NCBI GenBank assembly: GCA_013823855.1
Contig: PNMW01000053.1
Location: 1 to 46,514 of the forward strand
Length of the DNA stretch: 46,514 nucleotides
Direction: 5' to 3'
Source of the DNA: Lysobacteraceae bacterium
GTDB taxonomy: Bacteria; Pseudomonadota; Gammaproteobacteria; Nevskiales; Nevskiaceae
In this document: positions 38,481-46,514 of the stretch, piece after piece
Numbering within the stretch: position 1 is the first letter of the stretch
How the letters are laid out: each line of letters begins with the position of its first letter
Program-made: the position numbers and the translations under genes
The notes under the pieces: generated by a model
Told to the model about the DNA's origin: nothing
Database searches by the model: none
The model's input: the letters and a program-made list of their open reading frames with translations, nothing else

Positions 38481-39845
38481 ATGCCCTTCATTCCCCATAC
38501 CGAAGTCGATGTCGCCGAGATGCTGGCGACCATCGGCGCGCCGTCGATCGATGCGCTGTTCGGCGAGATTCCCGCCGAGCTGCGCTGCCAGGGCTTGTCG
38601 CAGGTGCCGCCGCGAATCGCCGAGATGGAGATTTCCCGGCTGATGCGCGCCCGTGCCGCACAGGACGGCCAGCTGCTGAATTTCTGCGGTGCCGGTGCCT
38701 ACGAGCACCACATCCCGGCGGCGGTCTGGGAGATCGCCACGCGCGGCGAATTCTATTCGGCCTACACGCCGTACCAGGCCGAGGCCAGCCAGGGCACCCT
38801 GCAGCTGCTCTACGAATACCAGTCGATGATGTGCCAGCTCACCGGCATGGAGGTGTCGAACGCCTCGCTGTACGACGGCGCCTCGGCACTCGCCGAAGCG
38901 CTGCTGATGGCGGTGCGCGCCAACCCGTCCGTCGGTGCCGGCCGGGTGCTGATGCCGGTCACCGTCCATCCGTACTACCGGGAAGTGGTGGCCGCGATCA
39001 CCGAAGCCCAGGGCATCCAGCCGCTGCCGCTGGCCTATGACCCGGCAACCGGCAAGACCGCGCTCGAGGCCTTGCGTGCGTACGAGGGGCAGGGCATCAC
39101 CGCCGTGGTCATCCAGCAGCCGAATTTTTTCGGCGTGCTCGAGGATGTCGATGCGCTCACCGACTGGGCACACGCGCAGGGCGCGCTGGTGGTGGCGGTG
39201 GTCAATCCGGTGTCGCTGGCGATCCTGAAGCCGCCGGGCGAGTGGGGCGCGAACGGCGCGGACATCGTCTGCGGCGAAGGCCAGCCGCTGGGTGCGCCGC
39301 TGTCCTCGGGCGGCCCGTACTTCGGCTTCCTGACCGCGCGCCAGCAGTTCGTGCGCCAGATGCCGGGGCGCATCGTCGGTCGCACCGTCGACCTCGACGG
39401 CAAGCCGGGCTTCACGCTGACCTTGCAGGCGCGCGAGCAGCACATCCGCCGCTCCAAGGCGACGTCGAACATCTGCACCAACCAGGGCCTGCTGGTCACC
39501 GCCGCGACGATCCACATGAGCCTGCTCGGTCCCGAGGGCCTGGAAAGCGTCGCGGCGCATTCGGTTGCGAACACTGCGGCGCTGGTCGCGAAGCTCGCCG
39601 CGATCGACGGCGTCGAGGCGGTGTTCGGCGGCGCGCGCTTCCACGAAGCGGTGATCCGCCTGCCGCAGGCCCCGGCGACGGTGCTCGCGAAGCTGGCCGA
39701 GGCCGGCATCTTCGGCGGCTTCGATCTGAGCGCGCATTACCCGGAACTCGGCGATGCGCTGCTGGTCTGCGCGACCGAAACCCGCAGCAGCGCCGATCTC
39801 GACCACTACGCCGACACGCTGCGCCGCCTGCTGGCGGCGCATTGA
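38481..39845 (+). CDS. gcvPA: Glycine dehydrogenase (decarboxylating) subunit 1, GcvPA
   Basis: With GcvPB this forms the PLP-dependent P-protein, which decarboxylates glycine and loads the aminomethyl group on GcvH. The 454-residue product matches the N-terminal half of single-chain P-proteins: [59 protein letters not shown], and [19 protein letters not shown] near the C-terminus. It lacks the PLP lysine, which lies on GcvPB. Split P-proteins occur in many bacteria but not in E. coli, whose P-protein is a single chain. Two other genes separate it from gcvPB. Confidence 0.95.
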   Translation: MPFIPHTEVDVAEMLATIGAPSIDALFGEIPAELRCQGLSQVPPRIAEMEISRLMRARAAQDGQLLNFCGAGAYEHHIPAAVWEIATRGEFYSAYTPYQAEASQGTLQLLYEYQSMMCQLTGMEVSNASLYDGASALAEALLMAVRANPSVGAGRVLMPVTVHPYYREVVAAITEAQGIQPLPLAYDPATGKTALEALRAYEGQGITAVVIQQPNFFGVLEDVDALTDWAHAQGALVVAVVNPVSLAILKPPGEWGANGADIVCGEGQPLGAPLSSGGPYFGFLTARQQFVRQMPGRIVGRTVDLDGKPGFTLTLQAREQHIRRSKATSNICTNQGLLVTAATIHMSLLGPEGLESVAAHSVANTAALVAKLAAIDGVEAVFGGARFHEAVIRLPQAPATVLAKLAEAGIFGGFDLSAHYPELGDALLVCATETRSSADLDHYADTLRRLLAAH

Positions 39846-39878
39846 TTGGCTGCACCCACCATAACGAGGAGAACCCCG

Positions 39879-40379
39879 ATGGCGACGATCACCCTGCGCG
39901 GCAATGCGCTTTCCACCAATGGCGAACTGCCGAAGCCGGGCAGCGATGCGCCGGGCTTCCGGCTGGTCAACGGCGACCTGAAGGACGTCAGCCTGCACGA
40001 CTACGCCGGCAAGAAGAAGGTACTGAACATCTTCCCGTCGATCGACACGCCGACCTGCGCGATGTCGGTCCGCAAGTTCAACGAGAAGGCCGCCGGCCTG
40101 AGCGATACCGTGGTGCTGTGCATCTCGGCCGACCTGCCGTTCGCCCAGAAGCGTTTCTGCGGCGCCGAGGGCATCAAGAATGTCGAGACGCTGTCGCTGA
40201 TGCGCGGCCGCAGCTTTGCCGACGAGTACGGCCTGACCATCGAGAACGGCCCGCTGGCCGGGCTGACCGCGCGTGCCGTGGTCGTCGTCGGCGCCGACAA
40301 CAAGGTGCTGCACAGCGAGCTGGTCACCGAGATCGCCGACGAGCCGAACTACGACGCGGCGCTCAAGGCGCTGGGCTGA
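39879..40379 (+). CDS. tpx: Thiol peroxidase Tpx
   Basis: Tpx is an atypical 2-Cys peroxiredoxin that reduces lipid and hydrogen peroxides with thioredoxin. The 166-residue product carries the peroxidatic Cys60 in [13 protein letters not shown] and the resolving Cys94 in [10 protein letters not shown], matching C61/C95 of E. coli Tpx. Another Cys, at 81, is also usual. AACGAGGAG lies upstream of the ATG. It is inserted between the two P-protein subunit genes and so should follow riboswitch control. Confidence 0.95.
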   Translation: MATITLRGNALSTNGELPKPGSDAPGFRLVNGDLKDVSLHDYAGKKKVLNIFPSIDTPTCAMSVRKFNEKAAGLSDTVVLCISADLPFAQKRFCGAEGIKNVETLSLMRGRSFADEYGLTIENGPLAGLTARAVVVVGADNKVLHSELVTEIADEPNYDAALKALG

Positions 40380-40386
40380 GTCCGGG

Positions 40387-40758
40387 ATGCCGACGCGCCG
40401 ACACTGCCTGTTCGCGCTGCCCGCGGCGCTGCTGCTGGCGGCCTGCGGCGGCTCCCGCGAGCCGGTGTCGGTGCCCGAGGCCTACATCGGCGAGTGGACG
40501 GCGCCTGGCGTCACGCTGGTGCTGACCGGGTTCGGCGAGATCCACTACAGCCGCCTGCGCGACCGCACGTCCACCGTGACCATCGAAGGGCCGCTGCGCA
40601 GCTTCGAGGACAAGCGCTTCTCCACCGGCTGGGGCCTGCTGTCGACGACCTTCCACATCGATATCCCGCCTTACCAGGACGGGCTGGTCTGGCGCATGAA
40701 GATCGACGGCATCGAACTGGTACGGCCGGCCGAAGGGCCGGCGCCGCCCGAAGCCTGA
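40387..40758 (+). CDS. Small putative lipoprotein
   Basis: The 123-residue product from ATG 40387 has a positively charged start, a short hydrophobic stretch and a lipobox LLAAC, so it should be a lipoprotein anchored at residue 20 (Cys). The mature part (GGSREPVSVPEAYIGEWTAP, then LVLTGFGEIHYSRLRD, VTIEGPLRSFEDKRFSTGWG, FHIDIPPYQDG) is predicted to be beta-rich and resembles small uncharacterised lipoproteins. I do not recognise its family. It follows tpx by 7 bp and precedes gcvPB by 57 bp. No function can be assigned. Confidence 0.8.
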   Translation: MPTRRHCLFALPAALLLAACGGSREPVSVPEAYIGEWTAPGVTLVLTGFGEIHYSRLRDRTSTVTIEGPLRSFEDKRFSTGWGLLSTTFHIDIPPYQDGLVWRMKIDGIELVRPAEGPAPPEA

Positions 40759-40815
40759 TTCCCGTGATTGACCCCGTGACCGACTGACCTGCCCCGCATC
40801 CGATCGAGACTGTCC

Positions 40816-42363
40816 ATGGCGCACGCTGCAGAACCGCTGAACCCTCCCGCCGTCGATGCGCCGCGCGCGCAGCCGATGGTGTCGCCGCTGTCGCCGGTCG
40901 AGCCGCTGATCTTCGAGATCGGCCGCGAGGGCCGCAGTGCCGTGGCACAACGGCCGGTATCGACGGTGACCGTCAACCTGCCGGACGCGCTGCGCAGGAA
41001 AGTCCCGCCGGCACTGCCGCAGGTGTCGGAACTGCAGGCGGTGCGCCATTACACGCGGCTGTCGAAGCTGAACTTCTCGATCGACACGCACTTCTATCCG
41101 CTCGGCAGCTGCACGATGAAATACAACCCGCGCGCCTGCAACACGCTGGCGATGCTGCCGGGCTTTCTCGGCCGCCATCCGCTGGCGCCGGACGCGCAGT
41201 CGCAGGGCTTCCTCGCCTGCATGTACGAGCTGCAGGAAATCCTCAAGGACGTCACCGGCATGGCCGGCGTCAGCCTGACGCCGATGGCCGGCGCCCAGGG
41301 CGAGTTCGCCGGTGTCGCGATGATCCGCGCCTACCACCGTGCCCGGAACGATCTGGCGCGGACTGAAATCCTGGTGCCGGATGCCGCCCACGGCACCAAT
41401 CCGGCGACCGCGACCATGCTCGGCCTGACGGTGCGCGAGATTCCGACCAATGCCGAAGGCGATGTCGATCTGGAACGGCTCGCCGCCGTGCTGGGCCCGC
41501 AGACCGCCGGCATCATGCTGACCAACCCGTCGACGCTCGGCGTGTTCGAACGCTCGATCGCGAAGATCGCCAAGCTGGTCCACGACGCCGGTGGCCTGCT
41601 GTACTACGACGGTGCCAACCTCAACGCCATCCTCGGCGAAGTGCGGCCGGGCGACATGGGCTTCGACGTCATCCACATGAACCTGCACAAGACCTTCTCG
41701 ACACCGCATGGCGGCGGTGGTCCGGGGGCCGGGGCCGTCGGCGTGTCGGAGCGCCTGCTGCCGTTCATGCCGATCCCGCTGGTCGGCAAGACCACGGAGT
41801 CCTATCGCTGGCTCGGCGAACAGGACCTGCCGCAGACCATCGGCCGCCTCAGCGCCTTCATGGGCAATGCCGGCGTGCTGCTGCGCGCCTATGTCTACGC
41901 CCGACTGCTTGGCCGTGAAGGCATGCAGCGGGTCGCCGAGTTCGCGACCCTGAATGCCAACTACCTGCAGGCGCGACTGCGCGAGCGTGGCTTCGATCTG
42001 GCGTTCCCGACCCGGCGCGCGACGCACGAGTTCATCGTCACGCTCAAGCGCGACAAGCAGCAGTACGAGTTGACCGCCACCGACATCGCCAAGCGCCTGC
42101 TCGACTACGGCTACCACGCGCCGACCGTCTACTTCCCGCTGCTGGTCCCGGAATGCCTGCTGATCGAGCCGACCGAGACCGAGGACAAGGAAACCCTCGA
42201 TGCCTTCGTCGAAGCGCTGTGCGCGATCCGCGACGAAGCCAAGACCGACATCGCGAAGCTCAAGGGCGCGCCGTACTCGATGCCGGTGCGCCGCCTCGAT
42301 GACGTGCGTGCCGCCCGACAGCTCGACATCCGCTACGTCGCCCCTGCCGGGAGCGCCCGCTGA
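40816..42363 (+). CDS. gcvPB: Glycine dehydrogenase (decarboxylating) subunit 2, GcvPB
   Basis: This is the catalytic half of the split P-protein. The 515-residue product has [47 protein letters not shown], and the PLP lysine Lys292 in [20 protein letters not shown]. The C-terminal region has [19 protein letters not shown]. The first ~60 residues include a Pro-rich stretch before the conserved core. Its TGA overlaps the dgkA ATG (ATGA). Confidence 0.96.
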   Translation: MAHAAEPLNPPAVDAPRAQPMVSPLSPVEPLIFEIGREGRSAVAQRPVSTVTVNLPDALRRKVPPALPQVSELQAVRHYTRLSKLNFSIDTHFYPLGSCTMKYNPRACNTLAMLPGFLGRHPLAPDAQSQGFLACMYELQEILKDVTGMAGVSLTPMAGAQGEFAGVAMIRAYHRARNDLARTEILVPDAAHGTNPATATMLGLTVREIPTNAEGDVDLERLAAVLGPQTAGIMLTNPSTLGVFERSIAKIAKLVHDAGGLLYYDGANLNAILGEVRPGDMGFDVIHMNLHKTFSTPHGGGGPGAGAVGVSERLLPFMPIPLVGKTTESYRWLGEQDLPQTIGRLSAFMGNAGVLLRAYVYARLLGREGMQRVAEFATLNANYLQARLRERGFDLAFPTRRATHEFIVTLKRDKQQYELTATDIAKRLLDYGYHAPTVYFPLLVPECLLIEPTETEDKETLDAFVEALCAIRDEAKTDIAKLKGAPYSMPVRRLDDVRAARQLDIRYVAPAGSAR

Positions 42364-42722
42364 TGGCGGACGGCATCAAGGGCTGGCGGCGGATCCTCCG
42401 CGCCACCCGGGTCAGCTACGACGGCATGGGCTGGGCGCTGCGCGAAGAAGAGGCCTTCCGCATCGAGCTGCTGATCTTCTTCGCGATGCTGCCGTTCGCG
42501 TTCTGGCTTGGCGACACGGCGATCGAGAAGGTGATCCTGTTCTGGAGCCTTCTGCTGGTGCTGATCGTCGAACTGCTGAATACGGCGGTCGAGGTGGTGG
42601 TCGATCGCATCGGTCTGGAACGTCATGTATTGTCCGGGCGCGCCAAGGATCTCGGCTCTGCGGCCGTGCACCTGTCGCTGCTCCAGGTGCCGATGGTCTG
42701 GGGCCTGATCCTGCTGTCCTGA
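42363..42722 (+). CDS. dgkA: Diacylglycerol kinase DgkA
   Basis: DgkA phosphorylates diacylglycerol in the inner membrane to recycle lipid left from envelope synthesis. The 119-residue product has three membrane helices and the family residues: EEEAFRIELLIF, then LIVELLNTAVEVVVDRIG with the catalytic Glu region, and KDLGSAAVHLSLLQV. The start overlaps the gcvPB stop (ATGA), so it is coupled to it, although unrelated in function. Confidence 0.95.
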   Translation: MADGIKGWRRILRATRVSYDGMGWALREEEAFRIELLIFFAMLPFAFWLGDTAIEKVILFWSLLLVLIVELLNTAVEVVVDRIGLERHVLSGRAKDLGSAAVHLSLLQVPMVWGLILLS

Positions 42723-42746
42723 TCCTCTTCAACGCTCGGAAATTCA

Positions 42747-43688
42747 ATGCCTGCACTGATCTGTGGTTCCCTGGCCTACGACACCATCATGGTGTTCAGC
42801 GGTCGGTTCCAGAACGAGATCCTGCCGGACAAGGTGCACATCCTGAACGTCGCCTTCCTGGTGCCGGAGCTGCGCAAGGAGTTCGGCGGCACCGCCGGCA
42901 ACATCGCCTACAACCTGAAGATGCTCGGCGGCGAGCCGCTGCCGATGGCTACCGTCGGCAAGGATTTCGCGCAGTACGAAGCCTGGCTGGATCAGCACGG
43001 CATCAGCCGCACCTACGTCAAGACCATCGCCGAGGCCTACACCGCCCAGGCCTACATCACCACCGATCTCGACGACAACCAGATCACCGCCTTCCACCCG
43101 GGCGCGATGAGCTTCGCGCACACCCAGGACGTGCATGCGGCGATCAAGGCGGGGGCGCGGATCGGCTCGGTTTCACCGGACGGCCGCGACGCGATGATCC
43201 TGCACGCCGAGCAGTTCGCCGAAGCCGGCCTGCCGTTCATCTTCGACCCGGGCCAGGGTCTGCCGATGTTCGGCGGCGAGGACCTGAAAGCATTCATCGA
43301 CAAGGCGACCTATGTCGCGGTCAACGACTACGAGTCGGAGATGATCATGGATCGCACCGGCTGGTCGCTGAAGGAGATTGCCGAGCGCGTCGAGGCCCTG
43401 ATCGTCACCCGCGGCGGCAAGGGCTCGCACATCTACACCCGGAACAAGACTTACGAGATCCCGACCGCCTCGGCCCAGGCGCTGGCCGATCCGACCGGCT
43501 GTGGCGACGCCTACCGCGCCGGCATCCTGCACGGCCTGCTCAGCGGCATGGACTGGGAAACCACCGGCCGCATCGCCTCGCTGATCGGTGCGATCAAGAT
43601 CGAACGGCCGGGCCCGCAGAACCATTTCGTCGCCCCGGACGAGTTCCGCGCCCGTTTCAAGAAGGAATTCCGCTACGACCTCGCCTGA
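42747..43688 (+). CDS. PfkB family carbohydrate/nucleoside kinase
   Basis: The 313-residue product is a ribokinase-fold sugar or nucleoside kinase. It opens PALICGSLAYDTIMVFSGRF, includes FGGTAGNIAYNLKMLGG (signature 1) and DPTGCGDAYRAGILHGLL (signature 2, with the catalytic base Asp254). The FGGTAGNIAYNL form is frequent in the branch annotated as adenosine kinase. No signal peptide. It is the last gene in the plus-strand run, 24 bp after dgkA, and is followed by a tRNA gene 42 bp later. Substrate assignment is not safe from sequence. Confidence 0.88.
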   Translation: MPALICGSLAYDTIMVFSGRFQNEILPDKVHILNVAFLVPELRKEFGGTAGNIAYNLKMLGGEPLPMATVGKDFAQYEAWLDQHGISRTYVKTIAEAYTAQAYITTDLDDNQITAFHPGAMSFAHTQDVHAAIKAGARIGSVSPDGRDAMILHAEQFAEAGLPFIFDPGQGLPMFGGEDLKAFIDKATYVAVNDYESEMIMDRTGWSLKEIAERVEALIVTRGGKGSHIYTRNKTYEIPTASAQALADPTGCGDAYRAGILHGLLSGMDWETTGRIASLIGAIKIERPGPQNHFVAPDEFRARFKKEFRYDLA

Positions 43689-43714
43689 AGTCATCCAGCG
43701 CCTGAAACTTTGTC

Positions 43715-43720
43715 TATAAT
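43715..43720 (+). promoter_or_regulatory. -10 of the tRNA-Thr gene
   Basis: TATAAT lies 10 bases before the tRNA 5' end and is followed by a G/C-rich stretch (CGCGACCCGC) typical of stringently controlled stable RNA promoters. The -35 is poor. Confidence 0.6.
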
Positions 43721-43730
43721 CGCGACCCGC

Positions 43731-43806
<76 letters not shown>

Positions 43807-43914
43807 TTTATCAAGGACTTACCGCTGGCAAACAGTCGCTGCCTGCTGTCTGTTCAAGATTCTCAGTTGATCGGGCGCCCCGTCATGGGCAGTTTCATTA
43901 GCCGAACTCTTCAA

Positions 43915-43938
43915 GAGGCCGCGCAAGCGGCCTTTTTT
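43915..43938 (+). terminator. Intrinsic terminator after tRNA-Thr
   Basis: Stem GGCCGC/GCGGCC (43917-43922, 43927-43932) with the tetraloop GCAA is followed by six T's. It lies 109 bp after the tRNA. Confidence 0.9.
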
Positions 43939-44348
43939 GTTGACGCGGGCCGTTCCGAGGCACACGGCGGAGAGCCGCTGCAAGCCGTGCCGCGGCGCCG
44001 GCGCACCGGATCCCGTGACAGCGCGCGTACGCCAAGGTCGCGCACCAGGGCAGCGCTTCAACGCCGACAGCCTTGAGCCTGCCATGACGCGCCTTCGGCG
44101 CAGCTCGCCGGATCGGCTGCGAAGGTAGGGTCGCGAGCGGTCGTCGACATCCGCGGACTGGGCGAACGGCGCGGCAATCAGGTGCTCCTCGCGTCCTGCA
44201 TCATGTCTTCGGGCGCTGGCGTTAACAGATCCCCCAGCTTTGCATGACGGTTGCAGTGAACCGCCCCGAGATTTTCGGAGGTGCGACGCGCAGATTTGAT
44301 TGGACGCTGCGCCCCGGCGGAATCGCCGCGCGATGCTCTCATCAGGCG
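43939..44348. other. Gene-poor stretch
   Basis: I find no supported gene in these 410 bases. Open frames exist on both strands but encode Arg/Pro/Ala-rich sequences with no recognisable domain. A few AT-richer pieces (around 44215-44260 and 44295-44310) could be regulatory or decayed coding sequence. No integrase or repeat is visible. Confidence 0.5.
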
Positions 44349-44528
44349 TCATTCGACGTAGCCTCGCCAGCGCGGTGGAACGGCCGGGGCAGGGCCGGCG
44401 TCGGCGGAGTGGACGGCGTTCTCCGGCTCGCTGCCGTCGAAGCAGTGGTGCAGGTGCGCGCCGCCGATCCGCATCACCAGAAAGGCGAGGCAGGCGACGA
44501 GCATCGGCAGGGTTCGGGAGGTCAGCAC
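44349..44528 (-). CDS. Small membrane-anchored protein, uncharacterised
   Basis: A 59-residue frame runs from GTG 44528 to TGA 44349, with a possible ATG at 44504 (51 residues). It reads LPMLVACLAFLVMRIGGAHL, then HHCFDGSEPENAVHSADAG. One hydrophobic segment at residues 8-23 and a His-His-Cys plus CFDG(S/Q)EP-type motif resemble small predicted exported proteins in related genomes. It starts 26 bases after the stop of the PAP2 gene on the same strand. I cannot name a family; the AHLHHCFDG motif is what suggests it is real, and the His/Cys cluster may bind a metal. Confidence 0.6.
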   Translation of the reverse strand: MLTSRTLPMLVACLAFLVMRIGGAHLHHCFDGSEPENAVHSADAGPAPAVPPRWRGYVE

Positions 44529-44554
44529 CCCGGCACGACAGCAAACGCGGGTCG

Positions 44555-45118
44555 CTACCAGCTCGCGGTCAGGTTCACGCCGATCTCGCCGGGGCCGATC
44601 ACCGGCAGCAGCGACACCTGCGTTGGTAGCCAGGGCTTGACGATCAGTTTCGACAGGCCGTAGGCAAGCGCGCAGCCGGCGACCACGTCACGGACGAAAT
44701 GCTTGTCCTCGTTGACCCGGATGTAGGCGACCCAGGCCGAGATCGCGTAGGCCGGCGCCGCCTGCTGCCAGCCGTAGCGCTCGCCGAGATAGGCGGCGCC
44801 GGAGCAGGCAAACGAGGTGTGGCCGGACGGGAACGACTTGCTGCCGCCATCCGGCCGGGTGCCCCAGTCGCCATCCTTGAACGCGAACTTCAGCGCCTGG
44901 GTCGCGGCCACCGTGGCTGCCACTTCGCCGCCCAGCTGCAGCAGGCCGCGATAGTCGCCCTCATAGCTCGAGTAAGCCGCCGCACCGGCGGCCGGCACGA
45001 ACTTGAGCCAGTTTGATAGCCGCAGCTGATCGCGGTTGGCGTCCGCCGCACTCGACAGCGGCAGCGCCAGGCAGGCGCCGGACAGCCATACACAGGTGAT
45101 TCGACGGACGACGGGCAT
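44555..45118 (-). CDS. PAP2 superfamily phosphatase
   Basis: The 187-residue product has a signal peptide (MPVVRRITCVWLSGACLALPLSSAADA) and the type-2 phosphatidic acid phosphatase motifs: KFAFKDGDWGTRPDG (motif 1, Lys and Arg-Pro), SFPSGHTSFA (motif 2, His) and RVNEDKHFVRDVVAG (motif 3, Arg, His and Asp). It probably dephosphorylates a lipid phosphate facing the periplasm. A longer in-frame start at 45157 is possible but would disrupt the signal peptide. It is divergent from the 45257 gene. Confidence 0.9.
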   Translation of the reverse strand: MPVVRRITCVWLSGACLALPLSSAADANRDQLRLSNWLKFVPAAGAAAYSSYEGDYRGLLQLGGEVAATVAATQALKFAFKDGDWGTRPDGGSKSFPSGHTSFACSGAAYLGERYGWQQAAPAYAISAWVAYIRVNEDKHFVRDVVAGCALAYGLSKLIVKPWLPTQVSLLPVIGPGEIGVNLTASW

Positions 45119-45217
45119 GGGGTAGTGGAGAGATTCAAGGATTCGAAGGAAGATCACGGTACCGCGCGGGCGCGGCGCTGGTTGCGTCCCGCAGCGTCAG
45201 CGACGAGCATGCCGGGC

Positions 45218-45236
45218 GGCGCCCGCTTCGGGCGCC
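45218..45236 (+). promoter_or_regulatory. Hairpin in the leader of the coiled-coil protein gene
   Basis: Arms GGCGCCCG (45218-45225) and CGGGCGCC (45229-45236) are perfectly complementary around CTT. It lies 20 bp ahead of the GTG start, in the 138-bp divergent gap, and may shape translation. Confidence 0.45.
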
Positions 45237-45256
45237 CCTGACCGGAGCATGCCTCA

Positions 45257-46081
45257 GTGGCCGATGAACCTGCCAAGCCGCGTTCGATCTCGGCCGTGAT
45301 CGCGTCGCTCATCTCGCTCGGCAAGGATCTGGTGGCGCTGCTGCGCGACGGCGCCCTGTTCCTGCTGGCGGTGCTGCTGCTGGCGTTTCCGGCGCAGTTC
45401 AACGCGATGCTGGTCGGCGCCGGCTTCAAGGAAGGCAATGTCGCCGGCTTCAAGTGGCAGGCTTCGCTGACCGAGACCGACAGCGAACTGAAGAAGGCGC
45501 AGGACACCATCTCCGAACTGCAGCGCAAGAACGACGAACTGGCGAAGACGCTGGACGACGCCAGTCAACGCATCGGCAGTGGTGATGGCCCGCTGAAGGC
45601 GCAGATCGTCGAGCTGCAGCAGGGCAACCGGAAGCTCTCGGAATCGGTGCAGACGGTCCAGACCCGGGTCGACGAACGCCTGCTGTCGAACCAGCAGCTG
45701 GTGGCGAGCGCCGAGCCATCCGCCGACGCGACCGCGGCGAACGGGGTGGCGGCGGCGCCATCAGAGCCGCTCGGCCGCTATGTGGTCGGCCTGCAGACGG
45801 TGGGCCTCGATGACACGGTGCGCGAGCGGCTCAATGCCGCGCTGCAGGCGCGTGGTTACCAGCTCAGCCGGCTGTCGGCGAGCTACGACAGCCGGCCCGG
45901 CTGGTTCGCTACCCAGTCGACAGTCTTCTACTACGCCACGCCGACACTGCCCGCCGCCAAGTTGCTGGCCGCCTGGCTGCAGGCGGAAACCGGTACCCGC
46001 TTCGCGGTGCAGCGCGGCGCCGGGCTCGGTGTCGAGGCCGGTATGCGCGAGGTGACGCTGTACGTGCACTACCTGAAGTGA
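45257..46081 (+). CDS. Membrane-anchored coiled-coil protein, uncharacterised
   Basis: The 274-residue product starts with GTG; GGAG lies nine bases upstream. Residues ~30-52 are a hydrophobic segment (DGALFLLAVLLLAFPAQF). A heptad-like region (~75-150; LKKAQDTISELQRKNDELAK, then LQQGNRKLSESVQTVQT) predicts a coiled coil. After an Ala-rich linker, the last ~100 residues (RYVVGLQTVGLDDTVRERLN, then QSTVFYYATPTLPAAKLLAAWLQAE) have the length and pattern of a small LytR_C-type alpha/beta domain. An anchored periplasmic protein is the likely picture, perhaps acting at the envelope. I do not recognise it as a named protein. Confidence 0.8.
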   Translation: MADEPAKPRSISAVIASLISLGKDLVALLRDGALFLLAVLLLAFPAQFNAMLVGAGFKEGNVAGFKWQASLTETDSELKKAQDTISELQRKNDELAKTLDDASQRIGSGDGPLKAQIVELQQGNRKLSESVQTVQTRVDERLLSNQQLVASAEPSADATAANGVAAAPSEPLGRYVVGLQTVGLDDTVRERLNAALQARGYQLSRLSASYDSRPGWFATQSTVFYYATPTLPAAKLLAAWLQAETGTRFAVQRGAGLGVEAGMREVTLYVHYLK

Positions 46082-46084
46082 CGG

Positions 46085-46097
46085 GCGCTCAGCGCCG
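46085..46097. terminator. Short hairpin between convergent genes
   Basis: GGCGCT and AGCGCC pair around one base in the 7-bp gap and the adjoining stop codon region. A weak two-way terminator is possible. Confidence 0.35.
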
Positions 46098-46514
46098 GGT
46101 CGCCCGGGTCAGCAGATAGGACTGGCGCACCCGGTTGTCGGCGAAATAGGTCTGCACGATGGCGACCACCTCGGCGCGGAACGCCGCGAGCTTCTCCGGT
46201 TCCCCCGCCAGCACCTGGACCAGCCTGATGAACGGTGCCGCGGTGCTTTCCATGTTGGCGCCGTAGTGGCGCGGGCTCAGCGCCGGAATGGTCATCTCGT
46301 CGCGGTGGAACTCCAGGCCGCCGACGGAGTCGCCGAGCCAGCGCCGGATGTTCGCGGTCTCGCCCCAGCTGCTCGGTGCCGCAGCGCCCGGCGGCGCAGG
46401 CAGATAGCGGCCGACCAGATCGAACAGGCGGCCGATGCACAGCTCCGGCGGCCAGGTCGAGAAGGCGATCCGGCCGCCCGGCTTCAGGACCCGCAGCATC
46501 TCGGCGATCGCCCG
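46089..46514 (-). CDS. Class I SAM-dependent methyltransferase (5' partial)
   Basis: The frame continues past the end of the window; 141 residues of the C-terminal part are visible. EMLRVLKPGGRIAFSTWPPE is the usual motif after the SAM-binding core of Methyltransf_11-type enzymes, and the remainder is a variable substrate domain. The SAM-binding glycine loop lies outside the window. The substrate is unknown. Confidence 0.82.
   Translation of the reverse strand, partial: RAIAEMLRVLKPGGRIAFSTWPPELCIGRLFDLVGRYLPAPPGAAAPSSWGETANIRRWLGDSVGGLEFHRDEMTIPALSPRHYGANMESTAAPFIRLVQVLAGEPEKLAAFRAEVVAIVQTYFADNRVRQSYLLTRATRR

Noticed and set aside
36765..40313. 1,182-codon minus-strand frame over gcvT-gcvH-gcvPA-tpx
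   Set aside because: All four plus-strand genes have catalytic motifs; this is a complement shadow.
40363..42117. 584-codon minus-strand frame over gcvPB
   Set aside because: Shadow of gcvPB; no recognisable domain.
43819..44544. 241-codon minus-strand frame in the gene-poor stretch
   Set aside because: It covers the tRNA terminator and the small gene in another frame, and its Arg/Ala-rich product has no domain.

Overview
The window is a 46.5 kb stretch of high-GC chromosomal DNA, densely coded on both strands. It carries housekeeping and catabolic operons and no phage, transposase or CRISPR genes. The gene set points to a gammaproteobacterium: arginine succinyltransferase (AST) genes, a PrpR-controlled methylcitrate operon with AcnD, a PiuC-linked TonB receptor operon, and single-domain DgkA and Tpx. 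The order cannot be fixed from sequence alone; Nevskiales/Lysobacterales-like bacteria are a reasonable but weak guess.

Layout. (1) 2-3883: 3' part of a giant secreted protein with Calx-beta domains, about eight copies of a ~100-residue repeat, and a C-terminal alpha/beta-hydrolase. (2) 3942-7889, minus strand: operon astD-ltaE-astB. (3) 7989-16324, plus strand: a Fur-type promoter followed by a siderophore receptor, PiuC, TonB, ExbB, ExbD, a PepSY membrane protein, DUF2271, DUF4198 and ApbE. This reads as an iron-uptake operon with a covalent-flavin ferric-reduction module. (4) 16342-18678, minus strand: an M20 hydrolase and astA, the rest of the arginine pathway. (5) 18796-23166: a secreted nuclease of the ExeM/NucH type that carries one copy of the repeat found in protein 1. 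(6) 23326-28087: a thioesterase, an MBL hydrolase, an old yellow enzyme and SDR pair controlled by a divergent TetR regulator with two visible operators, and thymidine kinase. (7) 28186-34881: prpR divergent from prpB-prpC-acnD, with PrpR boxes and a sigma-54 promoter between them. (8) 34947-36206: a secreted phytase-like esterase. (9) 36305-43688: a tandem glycine riboswitch, a long leader with a strong hairpin and a 62-bp tandem repeat array, then gcvT-gcvH-gcvPA-tpx-lipoprotein-gcvPB-dgkA-pfkB. (10) 43731-46514: tRNA-Thr(CGU) and its terminator, a gene-poor stretch, a small unlisted gene, a PAP2 phosphatase, a coiled-coil membrane protein, and the end of a methyltransferase.

How the parts work together. 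Arginine would be broken down by AstA, AstB and AstD; AstC and AstE are missing here, and the M20 enzyme may supply the last desuccinylation. Threonine aldolase makes glycine, and the glycine cleavage system, under its riboswitch, burns it. The methylcitrate operon removes propionyl-CoA. The iron operon couples siderophore import to a probable flavin-based reduction of the ferric complex.

The least ordinary features are the gcvT leader (riboswitch, hairpin and a 124-bp higher-order repeat), the predicted flavinylated DUF2271 protein, the M20 hydrolase in the AST gene set, and the large repeat shared by a secreted esterase and a secreted nuclease.
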